From the NCBI GenBank assembly GCA_963810485.1, contig CAWENQ010000004.1, forward strand, positions 1 to 64,000: a DNA stretch of 64,000 bases. Reading direction: 5' to 3'. Under the pieces are notes generated by a model. The model was not told where the DNA came from. It saw only the letters and a list, made by a program, of their open reading frames with translations, and did not search any database. How positions within the stretch are numbered: the first letter of the stretch is position 1; the number at the start of each line of letters is the position of its first letter. Both the position numbers and the translations under genes were made by a program. Positions 7,576 through 17,591 of the stretch are shown here, piece after piece. The DNA comes from DATKFM01 sp963810485 (GTDB taxonomy: Bacteria > Pseudomonadota > Alphaproteobacteria > Dongiales > Dongiaceae).

Positions 7576-8686
7576 CTAGGTCCGCTTGTTCCCGACGCGC
7601 GACGCCAGGGAGGCCGACAGGAACTCGTCGAGGTCGCCGTCGAGCACGCCCTGGATGTTGCTGGTCTCGACGTTGGTGCGCAGGTCCTTCACCATCTGGT
7701 AGGGCTGCATCACATAGGAGCGGATCTGGTGGCCCCAGCCGATGTCGCTCTTGGTCGCCTCGGTGGCGGCCGAGGCAGCCTCGCGCTTCTGCAATTCCAT
7801 CTCGTAGAGCCGCGCTTTCAGCATGGCCATGGCGATGGCGCGGTTGCGATGCTGCGAGCGGTCCTGCTGCGACTTCACCACGATGCCCGTCGGCACGTGG
7901 GTAATGCGGATGGCGCTTTCCACCTTGTTGACGTTCTGGCCCCCGGCGCCGCCGGCGCGCATGGTGTCGATGCTAAGATCGGATTCCTTGATCTCGATAT
8001 CGATATTCTCATCCACCACCGGATAGACCCAGACCGACGCGAAACTGGTATGGCGCCGCGCCTGGCTGTCGAAGGGCGAAATGCGCACCAGCCGATGCAC
8101 GCCGCTCTCCGTCTTCAACCAGCCATAGGCATTCTCGCCGGTGACGCGGATGGTCTGGGATTTGATCCCGGCAGCTTCCCCCGCGCTCTCTTCGATCAGC
8201 TCGACCTTGTTGTCATGCTGCTCGGCCCAGCGCGTATACATGCGCGCCAGGATGCCCGCCCAGTCCTGCGCTTCGGTGCCGCCGGCGCCGGCATTGACTT
8301 CGACATAGCAGTCGCTGTGATCGGCCTCGCCCGACAACAGGCTCTCGAGTTCGCGCTTGGCGGCGCGGGCCCGCAGATTCTTGAGCGCGCCCTCGGCCTC
8401 GCCGATAACAGCCTGATCGCCCTCGGCCTCGCCCAGCTCGATCAGCGTCAGCGAGTCATCGAGCTCGCGTTCCAGGCCCTGATAGGCTTTCATCGCATTC
8501 TCGAGATGGGTGCGTTCGCGCATCACCTTCTGCGCGTCCGCCCGCTTGTTCCAGAGATCAGGATCTTCGGCGCGGGCGTTCAGTTCCGCCAGTCGCTTGA
8601 CGGAGCTATCCCAGTCAAAGATGCCTCCGCAGCAGCGAGAGCGACGAACGGATCTGGTCGACGAGGGTTTGGGTTTCGGCACGCAT
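7576..8686 (-). CDS. prfB: Peptide chain release factor 2 with programmed +1 frameshift
   Basis: Release factor 2 recognises UAA and UGA stop codons and releases the finished peptide. Translation starts at ATG 8686 and reads 23 codons to an in-frame TGA (8617-8615). A +1 shift on CTT then continues as GAC TGG GAT into the main frame, giving about 369 residues. The motif RAGGAGGQNVNKVES carries the catalytic GGQ, and ISPFDSQ carries the SPF stop-codon anticodon. The site itself is described separately. The shift makes RF2 self-regulating, as in E. coli. The gene follows mrcA on the same strand, a common alphaproteobacterial order. Confidence 0.96.
8612..8629 (-). promoter_or_regulatory. Programmed +1 frameshift site of prfB
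   Basis: On the minus strand the sequence reads CGG AGG CAT CTT TGA C. It has an internal Shine-Dalgarno-like GGAGG three bases before the CTT slippery codon, which is followed directly by the UGA stop and a C, the poorest UGA context. This is the canonical prfB recoding arrangement. Low RF2 slows termination at UGA and favours the shift, so RF2 controls its own synthesis. Confidence 0.95.
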
Positions 8687-8748
8687 GAACTGAATTCCCC
8701 GCAGCGGAGAGCGAAAAATCGAGACGTCTAAGTAGATTCAACGGGGCG

Positions 8749-11211
8749 TCAGTACAAGCCACCGGTCCCCGTGGGAGCGGCCGTCCCGGTACCGGTGCCG
8801 CCGGTGGTGCTGCCTGCGGCGCCGGTGCCGAACATGTCGCCCGAGCCGCCGATGACGACGCCCTGGCCATTTGGTTCCGTCCCCGGCTTGAAGGCCTCGA
8901 AGATCGTGCCGGCGCCGCTGGCACGCTGACCGCTTTTGAGATCGACACGCACCAGCCGGATGCCTGCCGGCACACGGAACGGCGTGGCCGGCTGTTCGGC
9001 CAGGGCCTCGGTCATGAAATCGCGGAAGATCGGCGCCGCCAACCCGCCGCCGGTTTCCTTGTCGCCGAGATTGCGCGGATTGTCGAAGCCGATATAGACG
9101 CCGACGGTAAGATCGGGCGAAAAGCCGACGAACCAGGTGTCCTTGCTGTCGTTGGTCGTGCCGGTCTTGCCGGCCAGCGGCTTGCCGACCTGCTTGACGA
9201 TCGTCGCGGTGCCCCGCTGCACCACGCCTTCCAGAATGGAGACCATCTGATAGGCGGTGCCGGAATCGATAACCTGCGGCCGGGTGTCCGGGATCACCGG
9301 CACCGCCTGGTCAGCCCAGCTTTGGTTGACGCAGTCGCCGCAGGTCCGGCCGTCATGGCGGAACAGCGTGTGGCCGCGGCGGTCCTGGATGCGGTCGATG
9401 AAGGTGGCCGTGATCTTCTTGCCGCCATTGACGATCATCGAATAGGCGGTGGCCATGCGCAGCGGCGTGGTCTCGCCGGCGCCCAGCGACATGGACAGCA
9501 CGGGATCCATACGGTCGACCACCCCGAGTTTCGTGGCGTATTCAACCACGCGATCCATGCCGATGGCCTGCGCGACGCGGACGGTCATCAGATTGCGGGA
9601 TTTCTCGATACCGACGCGCATGGTGGTCGGGCCGAGGAAGTCGCCGCCATAGTTCTCGGGCGACCAAAGCGGCAGTCCCGGACCCTGAGGCAAGGAGACG
9701 GGCGCATCCAGGATCACCGTCGACGGCGTGAACCCGCTGTCGAGTGCGGCCAGATAGACGATCGGCTTGAAGGCTGAGCCGGGCTGCCGCAGCGCCTGGG
9801 TGGCGCGGTTGAACTCGCTTTGGGTATAGCTCCAGCCGCCGGTCAGCGCATGGACGCGGCCGGTATGGGGATCCATGGCCACGAGAGCGCCGCTGACTTC
9901 CGGGATCTGGCGAAGCGCATAGGTGCCTTCGGGATAAGCCTCACCCTCGGCATTCGCCGGGGCAAGGACGACGATCACCACGTCACCCGGCTGCACGGCA
10001 TCGGAGGCCTTTGCGATGGCCTTGCCCACGACCTTGCCGCCTTCGGCAAATCGCGCCCATTTCAGTTCGGCCAATGGCATTGCGCCTTCGGACTTATCGG
10101 CAAAGCCGATCTTGGCTTCCTTGTCGTCGGCGCTCAGGACCGCGGCGAGGCGCCAGTCGTAGAGATCGGCCGGCGGCGCAACGGCGGCCAGCTTCATGGC
10201 CCAGTCGTCGCCCAGCTCGATCTTGGCCACCGGGCCACGATAGCCGTGGCGCAAGTCGTAACGGACGAGGCCGGCGCGCAAGACGCGGTCGGCGATCTCC
10301 TGGAACTTCGGGTTCAGTGTCGAGCGGACATAGAGGCCGCCTTTGTAGAGGCCGTTCTCGCCGATCTCCGGATTCTTGATCAGTTCGCGGCGCACCTCCT
10401 CGGCGAAATAGTCGGCGCGCACCACCTCGGCCTCGCCGCGTTTGCGCGAGACCAGACCTTCTTCCTTCGCGGCGACAGCTTCGTCCCGGGAGATGCGGCC
10501 GTCTTCCAGCATGCGCCCGATCACCCAGTCGCGCCGCCACTTGGCCTCCTTCGGCTTGCGGAACATGTTGTAGTTTTCGGGCGCTTTGGGCAGGCCGGCG
10601 ATATAGGCCGCCTCGCCGATCGTGAGTTCATCCAGCCGCTTGTTGAAATAGTCGAGCGACGCCGCGGCCACGCCATAGGAACCTTGGCCGAGATAGATCT
10701 GATTCAAGTACAGCTCGAGGATACGGTCCTTGCTGTAGGCCTGCTCGATGCGGTAGGCGAGGATCGCCTCCTTGATCTTTCGCTCGTAGGAAACCTCGTT
10801 CGTCAGCAGGAAGTTCTTGGCCACCTGCTGGGTGATGGTCGAAGCGCCGACCGGGCGGCGGTCGCCGCCGCCGACCTGGTTCCTCGCATTGATGATGATC
10901 GCATTGGCGATACCCGGCACATCGATGCCCGGATGCTCGTAGAAGGTCTTGTCCTCGGCCGCCAGGAAAGCGTCGATCACGCGCCGCGGGATTGCCCGGA
11001 TGGGGACGTAGACACGCTTCTCGATGGCATACTCCGCCAGCAGCCGGCCATCGCCGGCCAGGACCCGGGTCACCACGGGATATTCGTAATCGGCCAGCTG
11101 CTGATAGTCAGGCAGGTCGGAGCTGATCCGCATCAGGATCAGGTAAACGACGAGCGTCCCGACGAGCAGGAGCAGGAACAGCGCGCTGGCGATACGACCG
11201 AGTAGACGCAT
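8749..11211 (-). CDS. mrcA: Penicillin-binding protein 1A, bifunctional transglycosylase/transpeptidase
   Basis: An 820-residue class A penicillin-binding protein that polymerises and cross-links peptidoglycan. An N-terminal membrane anchor lies at about residues 6-28. The GT51 domain shows EDKTFYEHPGID, GASTITQQVAKN, RKIKEAILAYRIE and LELYLNQIYLGQGSYG. The transpeptidase motifs are SAFK (active-site Ser near 478), SRN and KTGT. The protein ends in a Gly/Thr-rich tail (about 790-820) that is probably disordered. Between the domains is an OB-like insert typical of PBP1A. It lies between the amidase gene and prfB on the same strand, which suggests a cell-wall transcription unit. Confidence 0.96.
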   Translation of the reverse strand: MRLLGRIASALFLLLLVGTLVVYLILMRISSDLPDYQQLADYEYPVVTRVLAGDGRLLAEYAIEKRVYVPIRAIPRRVIDAFLAAEDKTFYEHPGIDVPGIANAIIINARNQVGGGDRRPVGASTITQQVAKNFLLTNEVSYERKIKEAILAYRIEQAYSKDRILELYLNQIYLGQGSYGVAAASLDYFNKRLDELTIGEAAYIAGLPKAPENYNMFRKPKEAKWRRDWVIGRMLEDGRISRDEAVAAKEEGLVSRKRGEAEVVRADYFAEEVRRELIKNPEIGENGLYKGGLYVRSTLNPKFQEIADRVLRAGLVRYDLRHGYRGPVAKIELGDDWAMKLAAVAPPADLYDWRLAAVLSADDKEAKIGFADKSEGAMPLAELKWARFAEGGKVVGKAIAKASDAVQPGDVVIVVLAPANAEGEAYPEGTYALRQIPEVSGALVAMDPHTGRVHALTGGWSYTQSEFNRATQALRQPGSAFKPIVYLAALDSGFTPSTVILDAPVSLPQGPGLPLWSPENYGGDFLGPTTMRVGIEKSRNLMTVRVAQAIGMDRVVEYATKLGVVDRMDPVLSMSLGAGETTPLRMATAYSMIVNGGKKITATFIDRIQDRRGHTLFRHDGRTCGDCVNQSWADQAVPVIPDTRPQVIDSGTAYQMVSILEGVVQRGTATIVKQVGKPLAGKTGTTNDSKDTWFVGFSPDLTVGVYIGFDNPRNLGDKETGGGLAAPIFRDFMTEALAEQPATPFRVPAGIRLVRVDLKSGQRASGAGTIFEAFKPGTEPNGQGVVIGGSGDMFGTGAAGSTTGGTGTGTAAPTGTGGLY

Positions 11212-11326
11212 TATCGGGGCCCAGGGATGCGGCTTTCAGAATCACGTGGAAATATGGCTTTAATACAGCAGGCGCGCCTCAAATGGAATTGCCGCCTGGG
11301 CGGCCCCCGGGCCGAAAACGGCCGGA

Positions 11327-12808
11327 CTAGGACGGCTTCACGCCCTTTTGCCAGTCAACATACTGATCGATCGCCCGCAGGATCGCCTTCGCCATCCGGC
11401 CGCGGTACCTCTTGCTGACCAGTTCCTTCTCGTCCAATTCATTGGAGAGATAGCCCAATTCCACCAGGATCGAAGGCACATCCGGCGACTTCAGCACGGC
11501 GAAGCCGGCAAAACGGTGCGAGCTGTAGACCATCCGCGTGGTGGTGGAGAGCTGCTTGGTTACATAGCTGGCAAACCGGGCGGACAGGTTCTTCGTCTCC
11601 CGCTGCGCCAGGTCGATGAGGATGCTGGTCACCATCTGGCTCTGATGGCTGAGATCCACGCCGGTGATCAGGTCTTCCTTGTTTTCACGGGTCGCCAGGG
11701 CGGCCGCTTCGGCGTCCGACGCGGTCTCCGACAGGGTATAGACCGAGGCGCCGCGCTGATGCTTGTTGTCGTTGTGGTCGGCGTGCAGCGAGATGAAGAG
11801 ATCGGCGCCGGACTGGCGGGCGATATCGATCCGCTTGCGCAGCGGGATCAGGGTGTCGTCCTCGCGCACCAGCAGGACGTCGTACCTGCCCGTACCCTCA
11901 AGCAGAGCCTCCAGTTCGAGGGCCATCTTGAGGGTGATTTCCTTTTCCTCGGTGCCGTTGATGCCGGTGGCGCCGGGATCCTTGCCGCCGTGGCCGGCGT
12001 CCAGGGCGATCAGAAACCTGCCGCTGGCGGACTTTGGCTTGGTGGGCGGGATCATCATAGCGCCGAAAGCCGGCAATGCCGCCAGTGTCACGCCATCGCC
12101 CTCTGCCGCGACGGCTGCCGTGCCGGGCGCATCGGGCTTGCTCGGCGGTATGAACCCTACGGATTCATCCGTGCCCGCTGCGCTGTCGGTCTTAGCTGCC
12201 GCAGCGGCGGCTTCCGCTTCGCCGGCCTTCAGCGCGGCCGCGACCAGGTCCCGCATCGTTTGCAGGGTGGTGGCCGCCGAAGCGAGCTGGACAGGTTCAG
12301 GCTTCGCCGCCGCCGTGCCAGCCTTGGCCGAAACCTCAGCGGACGGAGGGACGGCTTCAGCGGCCGCAGGCTGTGATGCGGCCGGCGTGGCGCCTTCCTG
12401 CTGGACGATGTCCATGAACACGCGCGCCGGGCTCGAGCCCGCGGCAACCAGCGTATCGTATTTCTGCATGCGGGCGCCCGGCGCCAGTGCCACCCGGATT
12501 TCCAGGGCTTTGCCGCGGGGCTGCAGGTCGATGGCGTGGACCAGCCCCTGCCCGGCCAACGCCGACTGGAGTTTTGGCGCCGCGGCGGCGTCGGCAAGCG
12601 TGATGATGACCAGGCTATTGGCGGATTTGTCGGTCACCGCGAACTAAGTCGGCGCCGAAAGGTCCAGCACCAGGCGCGTGTGATCGGCATGGACGCCCAG
12701 CCGGACGGCCCGAACCTCCGATCCCTGCGCGCTCCCGGCCGCCATCATGGCGATGGCCAACCCGAGAACTAGGCGTGAATCCAGTAACTTGGCGATCAAC
12801 TTTAGCAT
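11327..12808 (-). pseudogene. amiC: N-acetylmuramoyl-L-alanine amidase (AMIN + Amidase_3) interrupted by an in-frame TAG
   Basis: The enzyme cuts the amide bond between MurNAc and the stem peptide during cell separation. From ATG 12808 there is a signal peptide (LVLGLAIAMMAAGSAQG) and the first strands of an AMIN targeting domain (RLVLDLSAPT). An in-frame TAG follows at 12646-12644, and the AMIN domain continues in the same frame (FAVTDKSANS). The remainder has a low-complexity Ala-rich linker and a full Amidase_3 domain: DAGHGGKDPG, TEEKEITL, SLHADHND and VELGYLSNELDE. Everything except this codon is intact. A C-to-T change of a CAG codon or a base-call error would explain it. Restarting at the GTG at 12637 would give an enzyme without a signal peptide. 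Confidence 0.85.
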
Positions 12809-12832
12809 GTCTGAACGATATACTTTCGCCAA

Positions 12833-13289
12833 CCTATTGCTGTCTATAGAAAAATACCTCCGACAGCGGAAAATTTACCAATTTTGTTAACTATTGGCCT
12901 TAACCACAGGCATTCTAGCCGGGAATGGTTATTGAGAGGTATCTAACGAACGGTTTATGATGGGCCACCTGTGTTCGCCGGATTTCATTTCCGGTTCGTT
13001 CCCCGGCCGTTCAGGTCGGCCCGCCAAGGCGTGTGCCGGCCAACACAAACCCCCGGGGATGGACCGAAACGCTCGATAACAGAGCGCGACATCCGGCTTA
13101 GCGGGAGTGGCGGTGCGAAGGAACGCAGGTTCCGGCTGTGCCGCGAGTGACGTTTTCGGGTGTGCGCCGCAAGCGCCGCCTTTATCCGACGGGTGCGCAT
13201 GATCGTCGCCTGTAACATTGACAAGATTATCGCGCCGCCGCGCGGCTGGATAGCTGCGCGCGCCGGACGCGGTTTGGAGTTTCACAATA
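12833..13289 (+). promoter_or_regulatory. Long divergent intergenic region: probable rne leader and promoter
   Basis: There is no credible protein gene in these 457 bases between the amidase and rne. The first 100 bases are AT-rich and should contain promoters for both directions. The rest is GC-rich with short inverted repeats, such as CGCTC/GAGCG at 13070-13086 and GGAAC/GTTCC near 13120-13133. Long structured leaders are known for rne in several bacteria, where RNase E cuts its own mRNA to limit its level. That this one works so is inference. Confidence 0.4.
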
Positions 13290-16235
13290 ATGACAAAGCG
13301 TCTTTTGATCGAAGCCACCCACCCGGAGGAGACACGGGTTGTGGTGGTCGACGGCAAGCGTCTCGAAGAGTTTGATTACGAAACAGCCAGCAAGCGGCAG
13401 CTTAAGGGCAACATCTATCTCGCCAAGGTGACGCGCGTCGAGCCGTCGCTGCAGGCGGCCTTTGTCGACTATGGCGGCAACCGCCATGGCTTCCTGGCGT
13501 TCAGCGAAATTCATCCGGACTACTATCAGATCCCGGTCGCCGACCGCGAGGCGCTGCTTGCCGAGCAGGCTGCCATGGATGCCGATAACGACGAGTTCGA
13601 AGACGCCCGCCCGAGCCGCGGCCGCGATCGCAATCGTAGTCGCGGTTCAGCCCCGCCTGCCGAGATCATGCCGGCCTCCGACGACGCTCAGGATGAAGGT
13701 GTACATGAGCACCTTGACGAGCCGGCGACGGAAGCGCCCGACATCGAAGCCAGCGCCGACGACGGCGAGGATGAGGGTGGCGACGAGGCGGCGGATGACG
13801 CCGCCGACGGCAACGCCGAAGCGATCACCGCGGAGCCGGATATGGCTTCCGAGGATGACGATCTGCAGGGCCAGCCCTTGCGCATTTCGTCGCCTCGCCT
13901 GGAGGGTCCTGATATCGAGGACTCACAGGATGAACATCACGAAGTAGCGGAGATTATCGAAGGCGCCGGCGAAGGCCAGGACGAGCCTGCGGCAGACGCC
14001 GCTGCCGATGCCCCATCGCCGGGTGCCGGCGGTGATGGCGACGGCGATGGCGACGCAGCGGAAATCTCGTCCGATACCGGTGGCGTGCGCGAAACGCACC
14101 GCGCGCCCGTGGTGGTCGAGACCGTCGGCGGCGATGAGGCCGAAGAGATGCGGCCCCGGCGCACACGGCATGTGCGGCGTTACAAGATCCAGGAAGTCAT
14201 CAAGCGCCGGCAGATCCTGCTGGTGCAGGTGACGAAGGAAGAGCGCGGCAACAAGGGCGCCGCTCTCACCACGTATCTGTCGCTGGCCGGCCGCTATTGC
14301 GTGCTGATGCCGAACACCGCCCGCGGCGGCGGCATCTCCCGCAAGATCAACAGCGTCACCGACCGCAAGCGCCTGAAGTCGATCCTCGGCGAGATGGAGA
14401 TCCCCGACGGGATGGCTGTCATCGTCCGCACGGCGGGTCAGGAGCGCAACAAGACCGAACTCAAGCGCGACTATGAATATCTACTGCGACTATGGGATGA
14501 AATCCGCGAACTCACGCTGCAGTCCCGCGCACCGGCCCTAATCTATGAAGAGGCCAACCTGGTGAAACGCGCCATCCGCGACATGTATTCGCGCGATGTC
14601 GAGGAGATCCTGGTCGAGGGCGACGAGAGCTATAAGAACGCCAAGAACTTCATGCGCATGCTCATGCCCTCTCATGCCAAGCGCGTGCAGCTGTTCGAGG
14701 ATCCCGCGCAGCATCTGTTCCAGAAGTTCCAGGTCGAAGGCCAGATCGACGCTATCCACAATCCGGTCGTGCAGTTGCGGTCGGGCGGCTACATTGTCAT
14801 CAACACGACGGAGGCCCTAGTCGCGATCGACGTCAACTCCGGCCGCTCGACAAGGGAGCGCAACATCGAGGAAACGGCGCTGCGCACCAATCTGGAAGCA
14901 GCGGAGGAAGTGGCGCGGCAACTGCGCTTGCGCGATCTTGCCGGGCTGATCGTCATCGACTTCATCGATATGGAGGAGTCGCGCAACAACGCGTCGGTCG
15001 AGCGCAAGCTCAAGGAGGCGATGCGCAACGACCGGGCGCGCATCCAGGTCGGGCGCATCAGCCCGTTCGGCTTGCTGGAGCTTTCGCGCCAGCGCCTGCG
15101 GCCCAGCCTGTTCGAGGCCAGCATGGTGACCTGCCGCCATTGCCGCGGCACCGGCCATGTGCGGAGCACGGAATCCACCTCGCTGTACATGCTGCGGGCG
15201 ATCGAGGACGAAGGGCTCAAGCAGCGCAGCACGGGCGTGACCGTGACGGTGCCGACGGCCGTCGCGCTCTACATCCTCAACAACAAGCGGGCTGCGCTGG
15301 CGGAGATCGAGGTTCGCCATCATATGCGCGTCACCATCGCTGCCGACGAAACTCTGGTGCCGCCCGAGCATCGGATGGAACGCAGCAAGACGCCGCTTCC
15401 CGTGCCGGAAGCCAAGGTCACGGTTTCCCTGCCGGAAATGCCGCTTGAGGACGAAGAAGTAGAAGACGAAGTAGCCGAGGAAAGCAGCGAACCTGTTGTT
15501 GCCGAGGAAGGCACGCCCGAGCCGATGGCTGCAAGGGCACCGGCCGACGAACAGGCCGGGCGCCGCGGACGCCGGCGCCGCCGCCGCGGCCGTGGCCGGG
15601 ACGGCCAGCGGGATGGTCCCCGCGACGGCCAGCGCGGCCATGGGGATGACGGCCAGCGGCATCAGCCACGCGACGAAAACCGGCATGCCGCCGCGCCTGA
15701 AGAAGGCGCCGGCGATAGTGGCACAAACGAAGAGGCGGACGATTTCGAGCCTCAGGGTGAAGGCGACCAAGCTTCATCTGATGGCGGCGCGCCACGGGAT
15801 GCCGGTCCGCCCGGCGAGAACGGCGAGCGTCGCCGTCGGCGGCGTGGCCGCCGCGGCGGCCGGCGCCGGCGCCGGGGTGGCGAGCGCTTTGGCAACTCCC
15901 CCGAGGGCGCCAATGGCCAGGAGCCGCGGCATGAATATGTCGCGGGCCAGGAGCCGGAGGCCGGCGATCCGGGCCCGGAACGGCATTCCGATGCTGAGAG
16001 TTCGAACTCGGTCCCGCAACCATCGATCGAGCGCATCGAACCGGCGGAACCGCGAATGCAGTTCTCACCACCGCCCGAACTTCGCCGGACCGAGGAACTG
16101 CCGCCGAAGGCAATCGATACCCCGGCGCCACGGGCGCGAGACGCAGATATTGACGAAGACAGGCCGGAGATTTCCGGGGCGCATTCATCGTCCGAACCGC
16201 CACGGCGCGGCTGGTGGAAGCGGTTGATCGAGTAG
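13290..16235 (+). CDS. rne: Ribonuclease E/G family endoribonuclease
   Basis: A 981-residue RNase E, the main endonuclease for mRNA decay and rRNA and tRNA processing. The N-terminal S1 domain (YLAKVTRVEPSLQAAFVDYG) is split by an acidic insertion of about 200 residues, typical of alphaproteobacterial enzymes, before resuming at RRYKIQEVIKRRQ. The catalytic metal-binding aspartates are in VAIDVNSG (about 511) and VIDFIDM (about 554). The Zn-link cysteines are C615 and C618 in TCRHCRG. The C-terminal third is acidic and proline-rich with two strongly arginine-rich tracts (around 755-790 and 850-870), which are probable RNA-binding or degradosome scaffolding segments. Confidence 0.97.
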   Translation: MTKRLLIEATHPEETRVVVVDGKRLEEFDYETASKRQLKGNIYLAKVTRVEPSLQAAFVDYGGNRHGFLAFSEIHPDYYQIPVADREALLAEQAAMDADNDEFEDARPSRGRDRNRSRGSAPPAEIMPASDDAQDEGVHEHLDEPATEAPDIEASADDGEDEGGDEAADDAADGNAEAITAEPDMASEDDDLQGQPLRISSPRLEGPDIEDSQDEHHEVAEIIEGAGEGQDEPAADAAADAPSPGAGGDGDGDGDAAEISSDTGGVRETHRAPVVVETVGGDEAEEMRPRRTRHVRRYKIQEVIKRRQILLVQVTKEERGNKGAALTTYLSLAGRYCVLMPNTARGGGISRKINSVTDRKRLKSILGEMEIPDGMAVIVRTAGQERNKTELKRDYEYLLRLWDEIRELTLQSRAPALIYEEANLVKRAIRDMYSRDVEEILVEGDESYKNAKNFMRMLMPSHAKRVQLFEDPAQHLFQKFQVEGQIDAIHNPVVQLRSGGYIVINTTEALVAIDVNSGRSTRERNIEETALRTNLEAAEEVARQLRLRDLAGLIVIDFIDMEESRNNASVERKLKEAMRNDRARIQVGRISPFGLLELSRQRLRPSLFEASMVTCRHCRGTGHVRSTESTSLYMLRAIEDEGLKQRSTGVTVTVPTAVALYILNNKRAALAEIEVRHHMRVTIAADETLVPPEHRMERSKTPLPVPEAKVTVSLPEMPLEDEEVEDEVAEESSEPVVAEEGTPEPMAARAPADEQAGRRGRRRRRRGRGRDGQRDGPRDGQRGHGDDGQRHQPRDENRHAAAPEEGAGDSGTNEEADDFEPQGEGDQASSDGGAPRDAGPPGENGERRRRRRGRRGGRRRRRGGERFGNSPEGANGQEPRHEYVAGQEPEAGDPGPERHSDAESSNSVPQPSIERIEPAEPRMQFSPPPELRRTEELPPKAIDTPAPRARDADIDEDRPEISGAHSSSEPPRRGWWKRLIE

Positions 16236-16236
16236 C

Positions 16237-17386
16237 TTAGCGCCGCCAGGCCATCAGCCGGTCGGCCGCTGCCGCGATATCGGCTGTAGAGCCAGCAAAG
16301 GAAAAACGCAGGAAGCGATGTCCGCGCTCGGGATCGAAATCGATCCCGGGCGTGGCCGCGAACTCCCGTCTCCGCCAGCATGCGGCGGCAGAACTCCTGG
16401 CTGTCATTGGTCAGCCGCGACACATCCGCATAGATGTAGAAGGCGCCGTCCGCGGGCGCGAGATTGTCAAAGCCCGCCCGCGGCAGTTTTTCCAGGAGCA
16501 CCCGGCGGTTTTCCGCATAGCGCTGCACATTGCTGTCGAGTTCCACTTTGCAGTCGAACACCGCCTGTGCGGCGAGTTGCGGCAGGGTCGGCGGCGAGAT
16601 GAAAAGGTTTTGCGCCAACCGCTCCACTGGCCGCAGCAGGACTTCCGGCAGGATCATCCAGCCGAGGCGCCAGCCGGTCATGGAGAAGTACTTGGAAAAG
16701 CTGTTGACCACGATGGCCTCATCGCCGAAAGCCAGAGCCGTCGTCGCCGCCTCTCCGTAGGTAATCCCGTGATAGATCTCATCGGAGATCAGTCGAATTC
16801 CATTATCCCGGCAATAGCCGTACACGGCGCCGAGTTCCTTGCGCGACAGCATGGTGCCGGCCGGGTTTGACGGGCTGGCGACGATCAACCCTTCGACCGG
16901 AGGGTCGAGCGCGGCCAGATGATCGACGGTAGGCTGAAAACGCGTCTCCGCCGTTGTCGGTACGGACACCGGCTCAAGACCCAACGCCTGCAGGATGTTC
17001 CGATAGGCCGGATATCCGGGCGCGGCCAGCGCGACGCGGTCGCCATGATCGAACGCAGCCAGGAACGACAACATGAAGGCGCCGGAGGAACCGGTCGTGA
17101 CGACGACGCGGCCGGGATCGACCTCGATGCCGTACATCGCCTGGTAGTGGCTGGCGATGCGCCGACGCAGGTCGCCGATGCCCAGGGCCTCGGTGTATCC
17201 AAGCTGATGGCTGTCCAGTGCGCGCTTGGCCGCGGCAATGACAGCCGAAGGCGCGGCCGTGCTCGGCTGTCCCACTTCGAGATGCAGCACAGCTTCCCCC
17301 GCGGCCGCCCGCTCGTTGGCGTCCCGCAGCACTTCCATCGCATAGAACGGCGGCACATCGCTGCGCCGTGAAGTCTTTGCTTTCAT
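16237..17386 (-). CDS. PLP-dependent class I/II aminotransferase, frame broken by one +1 insertion
   Basis: An aspartate-aminotransferase-fold enzyme of about 382 residues. Visible features are the ITYG-type N-terminal region, the PGYPAYRN loop, SPSNPAGTML (PLP-binding Asn), SDEIYHGITYG (Asp and Tyr) and the Schiff-base Lys232 in NSFSKYFSMTGWRLGW. After LAETGV the frame shifts near 16367-16369. Removing one base from GGAGTTCGCGG restores AATPGIDFDP and a normal C-terminus ending AWRR at 16237. A base-call error is more likely than decay, because the rest is perfect. The substrate cannot be told from sequence. Its end is one base from the end of rne, which converges. Confidence 0.88.
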
Positions 17387-17591
17387 TCAATCCTTGCCGT
17401 GCCTGCCGCCATCGGCATGTGGGCCGACGGCCAGTGAAATCGCGCGGATTTCGGCTCTAATCTGGTCAAATCTTGCCACACCGCGGCCACCTTTGCGGCG
17501 GCATCATAGGCAACCGCGGCAGACAAAACCATTGACAGCGGAATGCGATGCGACCAGCTATGAATTGTCGAAAACGGAACAGGTTTCATCC

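Noticed and set aside
7345..11205. Long plus-strand open frames opposite prfB and mrcA
   Set aside because: No protein-like motifs; they mirror the codon structure of well-identified genes.
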